Below are positions 1 through 5,158 of a stretch of 6,538 nucleotides of DNA, in pieces. The position numbers and the translations under genes are program-made. The first letter of the stretch is position 1; the number at the start of each line of letters is the position of its first letter. The notes beneath the pieces were generated by a model. The model was not told where the DNA came from, did no database searches, and worked only from the letters and a program-made list of their open reading frames with translations. This stretch comes from Hadesarchaea archaeon (GTDB taxonomy: Archaea > Hadarchaeota > Hadarchaeia > Hadarchaeales > Hadarchaeaceae), in the NCBI GenBank assembly GCA_029880065.1, contig JAOUPD010000064.1, positions 1 to 6,538 on the forward strand, given 5' to 3'.

Positions 1-308
1 CGGGCAGAATCAGATATCTAATCCTAGACGGAACTTTCTACAGGAAAGAGTGGAGGGACAGAATCAGAGAAATTGCTGATGAGAAGGGGGAGGAGGTTTT
101 CACAGTTTATGTTACCTGTTCTTTAGAGACTTGCCTGGAGAGGAACAGACTGAGAAAAGAGCAGATAGAGGAAAAGGCCGTCAGCATTATTTACAACCAG
201 ATCGAGAAACCCGAAAAAGCAAGTTTATCCCTCGACACGGACGTTTTGAGTGTCGATGAAGCCGTTAGAATGTTAACGAATGCACTATGCCCCGGCCACG
301 TTTCTTAA
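1..308 (+). CDS. P-loop kinase, adenylylsulfate-kinase-like (3' end only)
   Basis: The C-terminal 101 residues of an open frame enter from the left edge; the first full codon is at base 3 and the stop is TAA at 306-308. The visible part begins with a strand and DGTFYR motif (residues 9-14), then a helix (EWRDRIREIADEKG), a strand VFTVYVTCS (32-40) and LETCLERN (41-48). It ends with IEKPEKASLSLDTD (67-80) and a final helix. This order matches the second half of APS-kinase, PSTK-like and AAA_33 small-molecule kinases: a strand ending in DGTF, a strand followed by 'LE.C.ER.', and a late 'P...L.LDTD' segment. The Walker A motif should lie outside the window, so the substrate cannot be decided between APS, a nucleoside or seryl-tRNA. 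It is convergent with the next gene. Confidence 0.7.
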   Translation, partial: GRIRYLILDGTFYRKEWRDRIREIADEKGEEVFTVYVTCSLETCLERNRLRKEQIEEKAVSIIYNQIEKPEKASLSLDTDVLSVDEAVRMLTNALCPGHVS

Positions 309-377
309 CTTGCCGAATAACCGCCCATTTTGTGGAACTTTTTTGTGCCGCTGCGCATTCAACCGATCTTAGTGATT

Positions 378-400
378 CTGCCACGGAGTAACTCCGGCAG
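378..400. terminator. Hairpin between convergent genes
   Basis: CTGCC (378-382) pairs with GGCAG (396-400), and inside it GGAG (385-388) pairs with CTCC (392-395) around a TAA loop, leaving AC (383-384) as a bulge. It lies between the stop of the kinase-like gene (308) and the stop of the zinc-ribbon gene (416). It could terminate either transcript or both. A separate T-run (339-344) closer to the kinase gene would be enough by itself in archaea, where U-tracts drive termination. Apart from these two elements the gap holds nothing I can name. Confidence 0.4.
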
Positions 401-415
401 CTTTCGTTTAGATTG

Positions 416-601
416 TTAACGCCGAAAAAGCTTCAGCTTCCCCACGGAGGCTTCGAACGTCCCGCATTTCTGGCAGTATAACTCAGCCTGCCCACCTTCT
501 ATTGCTACCGTATGCGCAGGCTTACCACAATAGGGACAACGCACGGGCCCGTGAAGCAGTTTTGAAATTCTCATTGCAACCCGGACAGACTTAGAACTCA
601 T
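416..601 (-). CDS. 61-aa zinc-ribbon protein
   Basis: This small basic protein has two CxxC knuckles, CPYC (C22, C25) and CQKC (C43, C46), separated by 17 residues. They predict one structural zinc site in a zinc-ribbon fold. The N-terminus (SVRVAMRISKLLHG) and the C-terminus (KLKLFRR) are basic, which fits nucleic-acid or ribosome contact, but no function can be assigned. The ATG at 601-599 is chosen over an in-frame ATG at 634. AAGGAGGTGG lies at 616-607, five bases before the chosen start, and a TATA-like box at 658-649 places transcription start near 625, downstream of the ATG at 634. The gene appears monocistronic. Confidence 0.8.
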   Translation of the reverse strand: MSSKSVRVAMRISKLLHGPVRCPYCGKPAHTVAIEGGQAELYCQKCGTFEASVGKLKLFRR

Positions 602-606
602 ACTCT

Positions 607-616
607 CCACCTCCTT
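607..616 (-). promoter_or_regulatory. Strong Shine-Dalgarno deciding the start of the zinc-ribbon gene
   Basis: On the minus strand the bases read AAGGAGGTGG, close to a perfect anti-16S match, five bases upstream of the ATG at 601. The alternative ATG at 634 has no comparable site. Confidence 0.8.
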
Positions 617-648
617 AAAGGAACCAACAAACACACTGTTGTTGCGAC

Positions 649-658
649 TTTATAAATA
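649..658 (-). promoter_or_regulatory. TATA-like box for the zinc-ribbon gene
   Basis: The minus strand reads TATTTATAAA, a canonical archaeal TATA box. A start site about 25 bp downstream would give a 20-25 nt leader carrying the strong ribosome site. The remaining gap, 659-805, holds no other element I can support. Confidence 0.55.
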
Positions 659-805
659 ACACGTTTAGCACGTTTTCTCTAAAAGCCTTCATTCTTATCC
701 CCGCAATCAATGCTGGCTATTGTGAAAACCAAAGGTAATAAAGGTTGCTCATGGACACACCGGATGAATGGGAAAGCCGAGAATTTGCTTAAGGATAGCC
801 GAACT

Positions 806-1237
806 TTACTTCTCAGCCTCTTCATCAAGCGCGCCTGTGTGGAGCGTTTCCCATTCCACTTTTCCCTGTTCGACCACGCGCTTGAGCTTTCGTTCGACCG
901 GGCTCAGAGCTGCAGTTTTACCGGTCTTGACGTCGAGAAATATGATTCTTCTCGGGTCCCCCTCCTTGTAGCCATCAAACACCAAGTAGTCCACCGGTGA
1001 ACCTATGAACCGTGCATCGGCCGGCTCGTGTTTGAACATCGGTAGCAAGGGAGCGAGTTGTTCGCCAATCCTGCCTTTAAGCACCGCTCGGCTTCGCTCG
1101 AGTACCTCTCGTCTGATCCTTTCTTCGAACTCGGCCTTCCATCGTTCGAACTGCACAGCCAGCCGCCCTCGGAGGTATGTGTAGGTTAAAAAAATGCCGA
1201 TCAACAGCCCGATGATGAGCACGACTATCTCGATCAT
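806..1237 (-). CDS. Membrane-anchored Holliday-junction-resolvase-related nuclease (COG4741-like)
   Basis: This 143-aa protein starts with a single hydrophobic segment (residues 3-22, IVVLIIGLLIGIFLTYTY). A charged helical stretch follows (25-55, many E/R/K, possibly coiled coil), then a compact PD-(D/E)XK-like core. In the core, RFIGSPVDYLVFDG (77-89) supplies a candidate metal-binding Asp83. FLDVKTGK (100-107) supplies D102-x-K104 in place of the more common E-x-K, and ALSPVERKLKRVVEQGKVEWE completes a pattern known from archaeal proteins annotated 'predicted endonuclease, Holliday junction resolvase-related'. Activity in that family is, as far as I know, predicted rather than shown. The N-terminal anchor would hold the domain at the membrane. 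The ribosome site is weak (GGAAGGG, 7 bases ahead of the ATG). It is divergent from the 103-aa gene. Confidence 0.75.
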   Translation of the reverse strand: MIEIVVLIIGLLIGIFLTYTYLRGRLAVQFERWKAEFEERIRREVLERSRAVLKGRIGEQLAPLLPMFKHEPADARFIGSPVDYLVFDGYKEGDPRRIIFLDVKTGKTAALSPVERKLKRVVEQGKVEWETLHTGALDEEAEK

Positions 1238-1282
1238 TCGCTCAACCCTTCCCCGCTATTGATTCACGCGGGAGTTAATAGA

Positions 1283-1310
1283 ACTTGTTTCAGCGGCAAG
1301 TAAAACAAGT
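1283..1310. repeat. 8-bp inverted repeat in a divergent promoter region
   Basis: ACTTGTTT (1283-1290) and AAACAAGT (1303-1310) are perfect inverted copies separated by 12 bp. They sit 46 bp upstream of the minus-strand nuclease gene and about 35 bp upstream of the TATA box of the plus-strand gene. This could be an operator for a dimeric regulator, but the repeat is AT-rich and short enough to be chance. Confidence 0.3.
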
Positions 1311-1343
1311 GGTGAATAAAATGACCCAATCTAACTTTTCCTT

Positions 1344-1352
1344 TTTATAAAC
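1344..1352 (+). promoter_or_regulatory. TATA-like box for the 103-aa gene
   Basis: TTTATAAAC lies 38-30 bp before the ATG at 1382. Transcription would begin only a few bases before the start codon, so the mRNA is probably leaderless or nearly so. That agrees with the absence of a good Shine-Dalgarno there. Confidence 0.55.
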
Positions 1353-1381
1353 AACCTCCACCCAAACTCTCGGCGGGATGA

Positions 1382-1693
1382 ATGGGGCGGACGCTTCATT
1401 ATCGGGTGAAGGAGGCCGTAACCGCCGAGGAGTTCGAACGAATACTGAAGATCGCTGACAGGCACAACGCGAGACACAGATGGGCGTACGAAAACATCAA
1501 ACTCTGGAGGGAAACAGGCGGAGCGCTGTGGGGATTCACAAAGGTCAACGACAGCGCCCGGGATAGAAAATTGGTAATTCGAGCGATAAAGGAGATTTCC
1601 AAAACGACGCCACGGCTGACATGGCTGTTCTTCGATGAGGGCTGGCTAGGAAAAGGCGAGTGGGCGACATTCAAAGGTGGAAAGCAGGTTTAG
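1382..1693 (+). CDS. Hypothetical 103-aa protein
   Basis: I do not recognise this protein with certainty. It is a compact soluble alpha/beta protein with no signal peptide, membrane segment or cysteines. It is rich in aromatic residues: HYRV (6-9), ADRHNARHRWAYEN (25-38), LWGFTKV (49-55) and LTWLFFDEGW (79-88). The pattern 'GFTK' followed by a helix 'LVIRAIKEIS', then 'P.LTW...DEG', resembles a loose group of archaeal uncharacterised proteins of similar size. That is memory, not a search. Its own TATA box and probable leaderless start indicate an independent promoter. A TATA-less T-rich spacer of about 80 bp separates it from nucS, so the two could be co-transcribed. Confidence 0.65.
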   Translation: MGRTLHYRVKEAVTAEEFERILKIADRHNARHRWAYENIKLWRETGGALWGFTKVNDSARDRKLVIRAIKEISKTTPRLTWLFFDEGWLGKGEWATFKGGKQV

Positions 1694-1776
1694 TCTATTC
1701 AATATCTTCAATTGCTTTTCCATTTGATTTATTTCTTCGATTGACAAAAATGAAATGCCCGTGAGTGGCGTGAGGC

Positions 1777-2550
1777 TTGAAATTGACGGTTTTGATTGGC
1801 CCCAGCTTAGAGGACGCGAAGGAACTCCTGGCAGCGGCGATAAGGGACAAGCGGCTTGCCCTGCTAGTCGGCTCCTGCGTGGTCAACTACGTCGGGCGGG
1901 CCGGCTCGGTGCTCCCCGAAGGCGAGCGTGTGGTGATGCTCAAGCCGGATGGGGCCCTGCTCGTCCACCAGAAGAAGAAGCGGGAGCCCGTGAACTGGAA
2001 CCCGCCCGGCTGCGAGGCGAGCGTGCGCCTGGGCGGGAAGGGCCTGCAACTCATCTCTAAACGGAAGCGGCCGAAGGAGCAGCTGCTGATCCTGTTCAAG
2101 AGTCTGGAGCTGGCCGCGTCATTCGAACTCGTCGACCGGGAGGAACTCCACCTCGTCGGGTCGGAGCGGGACCTAATCACCCTTGTGTCCAACGAGCCGA
2201 GCCTGATCGAGCCGGGCTTCAGGCCACTTGAGCGGGAGAAGCTCACGAAGTACGGCATGGTTGACCTCTACGGCGTCGACCGGGATGGAAATGGCGTGGC
2301 GATAGAATTCAAGCGTCGGCGGGCCGAACTCGCCAGCGCAAGCCAGCTCAAGCGCTACGTGGATGAGCTGAGCAAAAAACTCGGAAAGCGCGTCCGAGGC
2401 ATCCTAGTGGCCCCCTCGATAACCTCGAGCGCCTTGAAGCTCCTCAATGAAAATCAGCTGGAATACGTGCGAATCAGAAAGCCACCCACCTACACATTTG
2501 AACGAGTTGTGACCCGGGAGCGGGGGCAGAAGGGAATAAGTGAGTTTTAA
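1777..2550 (+). CDS. nucS: Endonuclease NucS (EndoMS), mismatch-specific
   Basis: This 257-aa protein has the NucS two-domain layout. The N-terminal DNA-binding/dimerisation domain shows CVVNYVGRAGSVLPEGER (34-51), MLKPDGALLVH (54-64) and VNWNPPG (72-78). The C-terminal RecB-like nuclease domain shows EPGFRPL (145-151), GMVDLYGVD (160-168, Asp163), VAIEFKRR (174-181, Glu177 and Lys179) and QLKRYVDEL (190-198). Residues D163, E177, K179 and Q190 form the family's metal-dependent active site, so the enzyme looks intact. NucS cuts both strands at mismatched bases and works with PCNA; the C-terminus QKGISEF (251-257) resembles a minimal PIP box. An in-frame TGA at 1771 forces a TTG start. TTG at 1777 is the longest choice, while TTG at 1783 has better spacing (7 bases) from GAGG (1772-1775). 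Codon use is strikingly GC-rich compared with corA downstream. Confidence 0.95.
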   Translation: MKLTVLIGPSLEDAKELLAAAIRDKRLALLVGSCVVNYVGRAGSVLPEGERVVMLKPDGALLVHQKKKREPVNWNPPGCEASVRLGGKGLQLISKRKRPKEQLLILFKSLELAASFELVDREELHLVGSERDLITLVSNEPSLIEPGFRPLEREKLTKYGMVDLYGVDRDGNGVAIEFKRRRAELASASQLKRYVDELSKKLGKRVRGILVAPSITSSALKLLNENQLEYVRIRKPPTYTFERVVTRERGQKGISEF

Positions 2551-2658
2551 GCTTAATGGGCTAAAATCCATGATCCCGGCGATTTCTTCGGGTAGCATTA
2601 ATGTACATACGTCAATAAGCTAATTAACAAAAAATGTAGATTACTCATTGTAGGCAAT

Positions 2659-3723
2659 ATGAAAAAATTCACCAGAAAAAGGTCAAAAAAAGTTGGTCTT
2701 CCGCCAGGGGCTCTTGTTCATGTAGGGGAGAAAAGGGAAGAAAAGGTAAGAATTACAATCATTGACTATGATAAAGCGCAATTTCAAGAGAAGGAAGCAG
2801 AAACTGTCGAGGAATGTTTTCCCTTTAAAGATAAACCGACCGTAACATGGATAAACGTGGATGGCGTTCACCAGCCGGAGATTGTGAAACAGCTCGGTGA
2901 TTGTTTTGGAATGCACCCTCTTGTGCTTGAAGACATCCTAAACACCGACCAACGTCCAAAAATGGAGGATTTTGGTAACTACATTTACATCGTTTTGAAA
3001 ATGCTTTATTACGATGAGAAGAGCAACGAGATGATTATAGAACAGATAAGTTTAGTCCTCGGCTCGAATTTTGTCATCTCTTTTCAAGAAAAAATGGGAG
3101 ATGTCTTTAACCCAATTAGAGAGCGAATCAAGAGCGATAAGGGTCGCGTAAGAAAAATGGGGGCCGATTACCTTGCTTATGCTTTGACGGATGCAATTGT
3201 TGATAACTATTTTACAATCTTGGAAAAAATTGGAGAAAAGGTAGAGTTCCTAGAAGAAGAGTTGGTAGCCAAACCAAAACCAGAAACATTACAGGCAATC
3301 CACAATTTAAAAAGAGAGCTGATATTCTTACGCAAGTCGGTCTGGCCATTAAGAGAGGTGATCAGCGGCCTGGAAAGAGGAGAATCATCGCTGATTGATG
3401 CGTCCACCAAGCTCTACCTCAGGGATGTTTACGATCACACGATTCAGGTGATTGACACAGTGGAGACGTTACGAGATATGGTTTCCGGGATGCTCGATAT
3501 TTACCTCTCGAGCATCAGCAATAAAATGAACGAAGTCATGAAGGTCTTGACGATTATCGCCACGATATTTATTCCTTTGACTTTCATCGCGGGCATTTAT
3601 GGGATGAATTTTGCCTTCATGCCGGAACTCGGGTTGCCTTGGAGTTATCCTCTAATTTTGCTCGTGATGGTTGGTGTAGGTATATTAATGTTAATTTATT
3701 TTAGGAGAAAAAAGTGGATATGA
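2659..3723 (+). CDS. corA: CorA-type magnesium/cobalt transporter
   Basis: This 354-aa protein has the normal CorA length. The N-terminal cytoplasmic alpha/beta domain (about 1-165) includes MHPLVLEDILNTDQRPKMEDF (85-105), typical of this branch. It is followed by the long stalk helices (about 170-290, e.g. YFTILEKIGEKVEFLEEELV). TM1 is near 294-312, then the YGMNF signature (G315-M316-N317) and the MPEL periplasmic loop (321-324), TM2 near 330-347 and a basic tail RRKKWI. CorA forms a homopentameric channel carrying Mg2+ (also Co2+/Ni2+) into the cell, gated by intracellular Mg2+. The ribosome site is weak (GTAGG). The gene is visibly more AT-rich than nucS, aIF5A and NOG1. It overlaps the downstream mscS-like gene by 10 bp. 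Confidence 0.96.
   Translation: MKKFTRKRSKKVGLPPGALVHVGEKREEKVRITIIDYDKAQFQEKEAETVEECFPFKDKPTVTWINVDGVHQPEIVKQLGDCFGMHPLVLEDILNTDQRPKMEDFGNYIYIVLKMLYYDEKSNEMIIEQISLVLGSNFVISFQEKMGDVFNPIRERIKSDKGRVRKMGADYLAYALTDAIVDNYFTILEKIGEKVEFLEEELVAKPKPETLQAIHNLKRELIFLRKSVWPLREVISGLERGESSLIDASTKLYLRDVYDHTIQVIDTVETLRDMVSGMLDIYLSSISNKMNEVMKVLTIIATIFIPLTFIAGIYGMNFAFMPELGLPWSYPLILLVMVGVGILMLIYFRRKKWI
3703..3707 (+). promoter_or_regulatory. Ribosome binding site inside the corA 3' end
   Basis: AGGAG lies six bases before the GTG at 3714 and inside the last codons of corA. It favours the GTG over the in-frame ATGs at 3720 and 3723 and indicates translational coupling of the two genes. Confidence 0.6.
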
Positions 3724-4190
3724 TGGTCGATCAAAGGCTCGTGTACACGCTCGTGGTGATAGTGGTCGTGATTGCCTTTAGGTTGGTGCTTGGCGGGATA
3801 TTCAAGCGGAAGCTTCGCGAACTCACGGGGCACCATTTATTGGCAAACACTCTTACAGGAATCCTCATAATTGGCTTAGCATTTTACCTCCTCTACTTGT
3901 GGGGAATAATCCAAGCTCTGGTCGAGATAGCTCTCACACTTGGGGTGATCACCGTGGTCTTCTTGTTCACCATAAAGGATATCTGGATATCGAACCTCTT
4001 CGCAGGCATTTCACTCATAGGCGACAAACTGATCAACATCGGCAGTGAGGTAGAGGTTGGGGGTAGAAAAGGGAAAATAGTGGAGATGACCCTCACGGTG
4101 ACAAAGGTCCGAACCTCTGATAACCGTCTCATGATCGTGCCGAACAAGAAGTTCCGCGAGGAAATTGTTGTAATCACCAAACGCCGCTGA
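3714..4190 (+). CDS. Minimal MscS-family small-conductance mechanosensitive channel
   Basis: This 158-aa membrane protein has three hydrophobic segments (about 9-27, 46-64 and 66-88). The MscS core follows: a pore-lining helix region ending in FLFTIKDIWISNLFAGISLI (83-102), then the beta-domain pattern INIGSEVEVGGRKGKIVEMTL (107-127) and TVTKVRTSDNRLMIVPNKKF (128-147). These motifs match E. coli MscS's 'L.NL.AG..L......GE.V..GG..G.V......T..R..D......PN'. The protein ends right after the beta domain, so the C-terminal alpha/beta cage of full-length MscS (about 286 aa) is absent. It has only the three helices of a minimal channel. Likely role: heptameric release of solutes on osmotic downshift. 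GTG is preferred as start; ATG 3720 or 3723 is possible. The 10-bp overlap with corA suggests one operon. Confidence 0.88.
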   Translation: MDMMVDQRLVYTLVVIVVVIAFRLVLGGIFKRKLRELTGHHLLANTLTGILIIGLAFYLLYLWGIIQALVEIALTLGVITVVFLFTIKDIWISNLFAGISLIGDKLINIGSEVEVGGRKGKIVEMTLTVTKVRTSDNRLMIVPNKKFREEIVVITKRR

Positions 4191-4279
4191 CAATCTAAAG
4201 TCAAATCCTGTCGTTATCCAATTGAACGGGTTAAGATATCCGCACCCACCGCTAATCTGTCGTTAAAGTGATTTTTGCC

Positions 4280-4291
4280 TGCTTATAAGCA
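4280..4291. promoter_or_regulatory. Palindromic TATA-like box
   Basis: TGCTTATAAGCA is a perfect 12-bp palindrome with the archaeal TATA core TTATAA. It could direct transcription in either direction. A rightward transcript would start near 4311 and run through the repeats and hairpin; a leftward one would be antisense to the mscS 3' end. No gene start lies nearby, so if it is used it would make a non-coding RNA. Confidence 0.35.
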
Positions 4292-4311
4292 ACCTTCCCT
4301 CAAAGGCTTTG

Positions 4312-4361
4312 CTCCTAAAGTGACTTCTGCCCCTAAAGTCTGAAAAGTACTCCTAAAAGTT
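4312..4361. repeat. Three short degenerate direct repeats, about 18-20 bp period
   Basis: CTCCTAAAGT (4312-4321), CCCCTAAAGT (4330-4339) and CTCCTAAAAGT (4350-4360) repeat with spacing of 18 and 20 bp, close to two helical turns. Weaker relatives lie at 4263 (TTAAAGTGATTTTTGCC, compare CTAAAGTGACTTCTGCC at 4315) and at 4195 (CTAAAGTCA). Read on the minus strand, the unit is ACTTTAGGRG. The spacing suits a protein binding the same DNA face several times. Confidence 0.45.
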
Positions 4362-4374
4362 ACTGAAACATTTA

Positions 4375-4429
4375 CGCGTGGTCGGGAGGTCGATCAAGTG
4401 AAGGGATTTCACTTAAGCCCGGCCACGCG
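4375..4429. other. Long hairpin with internal loop, candidate structured RNA or terminator
   Basis: CGCGTGGTCGGG (4375-4386) pairs with CCCGGCCACGCG (4418-4429) over 12 bp with one G-U. Inside, AAGTGAA (4396-4402) pairs with TTCACTT (4408-4414) around a GGGAT loop. Nine unpaired bases on the left face three on the right. The symmetry is far beyond the background of this window. No T-run follows on the plus strand, which argues against a simple rightward terminator. Both neighbouring genes end towards it. Confidence 0.6.
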
Positions 4430-4524
4430 CGGTCCGCGGAAACCACGCTCGAATTCCAATGGTTGCCGGAATTTGCGACAGATCTTCGGGCTTAAATCCT
4501 ATGGCGCAGCGAGTTGGCATCAAT

Positions 4525-4934
4525 CTAAGAAAGTTGGTAACGAGATTTTCCTTTTAAGATTATAGCACAAATATGTGTTATCGTCCCTAGCATACGACGT
4601 AAAATTGAGCGTAGGGCATCTCTGCGTTCGATAAAATTGGCGAGGGTTGGGCTAACCAAGTAGTAAAATTTGACAAACGAAAGACCCATCTGACCACCAT
4701 ACAGAATTTTATCCCTAAAATCCCTCAATACGCGGATTTCTCCAGCGAAAGGTGTCCCATAAGTAGCCGTCGCAACGAAGCATCCCCCGGTTTCTTTTTA
4801 ATCGAAGCTAGCTCGACTAACGCCTCGCTTACTTTTTTCTCTCCCTCTGCGGTGAGTTTGATTTCTTTGACCTCGGTTACTGGAGGGTGCCACATCCAAC
4901 CCTTTCCATAACCACATTCTCTACAAACTTTCAA
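4525..4934 (-). pseudogene. CFI-box-CTERM protein, split by an apparent -1 frameshift
   Basis: Two overlapping minus-strand frames join into one protein. The first (from TTG 4934) begins KVCRECGYGKGWMWHPP with a CxxC knuckle, runs through TAEGEKKVSEALVELASIKKKPG, then derails and stops at TGA 4727-4725. From the G-run at 4788-4784, the frame shifted by -1 reads GGCFVATATYGTPFAGEI, then RVLRDFRDKILYGGQMGLSF and FVKFYYLVSPTLANFIERRD, ending at 4525. That is the CFI-box C-terminal domain: a CF[IV]ATA.YG motif, LR.FRD, a FY...SP..A.FI block and a hydrophobic tail. The expected linker KKKPG-GCF is restored by adding one base at the five-G run. The span is 410 nt, one short of a multiple of three. 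The shifted frame has a TAA at 4800-4798, so the crossing must fall between there and 4784. The TTG start has a poorly spaced ribosome site. Cause: real pseudogene, assembly error or programmed frameshift. Confidence 0.75.
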
Positions 4935-5036
4935 ATCTCCGTATCTCTATGTCAATTTCCTAACTTCGATTAATTCCTTCACCATTAAGATCACATGATT
5001 TTCGCCAGTATTACCCCTAACAAACGGAAACCGTGG

Positions 5037-5046
5037 CATATTTAAG
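5037..5046. promoter_or_regulatory. Shared TATA-like box between divergent genes
   Basis: CATATTTAAG on the plus strand (CTTAAATATG on the minus) lies in the gap between the CFI-box gene and the 59-aa zinc gene. Rightward, it predicts a start near 5065, exactly where the structured leader begins. Leftward, it predicts a start near 5015, about 30 bases before the ATG at 4985 that opens the extended CFI-box frame. Confidence 0.45.
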
Positions 5047-5067
5047 CATCCAAGTCCAATGCGGCAA

Positions 5068-5135
5068 GGACACGTTAGGTCTCTCATGGAGGATCTTGAG
5101 AATAAACAGCTAAACTGTTTTTTCTAACCGTGTCC
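5068..5135 (+). promoter_or_regulatory. Candidate three-way-junction leader of the 59-aa zinc-protein gene
   Basis: Three helices fit together. P1 is GGACACG plus TTAG (5068-5078) with CTAA (5124-5127) and CGTGTCC (5129-5135), 11 bp with C5128 bulged. P2 is TCTCA/TGAGA (5082-5086 with 5097-5101). P3 is AAACAG/CTGTTT (5104-5109 with 5115-5120). Junction strands are 3, 2 and 3 bases. The fold begins at the predicted transcript start and ends 8 bases before the ribosome site. P3 followed by TTTTTTC could also act as an intrinsic terminator, giving attenuation. No known riboswitch class is recognised; hammerhead core bases are absent. Confidence 0.45.
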
Positions 5136-5158
5136 GAGAAAAAAAGGAGTGTTAGGAA

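Larger units (their letters stand above)
4191..4524. other. Structured non-coding interval between convergent genes
   Basis: This 334-bp stretch has no convincing ORF on either strand. From left to right it holds degenerate TAAAGT-type repeats (4195-4360), a 12-bp TATA palindrome (4280-4291), a long hairpin (4375-4429), a second hairpin of AATTCC/GGAATT with a 10-base loop (4452-4473), and CGGGCTTAA (4487-4495), which can pair with part of the long hairpin. I checked it for tRNA, SRP RNA, RNase P RNA and C/D box signatures and found none that hold. It could be a small RNA gene read rightwards from the TATA palindrome, or a terminator and regulatory spacer. Confidence 0.5.

Noticed and set aside
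710..1000. Plus-strand frames opposite the COG4741-like nuclease
   Set aside because: The minus-strand protein has recognisable motifs throughout; the plus-strand products look random.
1755..2060. 101-codon plus-strand frame starting at ATG 1755
   Set aside because: It overlaps nucS in another frame; its Gly/Arg/Ala-rich product is the usual shadow of GC-rich coding sequence, and nucS matches a known family across the same bases.
4376..4449. A 73-base segment bounded by a 7-bp acceptor-like stem (GCGTGGT/ACCACGC), like a tRNA
   Set aside because: There is no T-arm with a TTCRA loop, no proper D-arm and no 5-bp/7-base anticodon arm; the stem is better explained by the duplicated CCACGC next to the hairpin.
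5068..5135. Hammerhead ribozyme, suggested by the three-way junction and GTC in one junction strand
   Set aside because: The conserved CUGAUGA and GAA core strands are missing.
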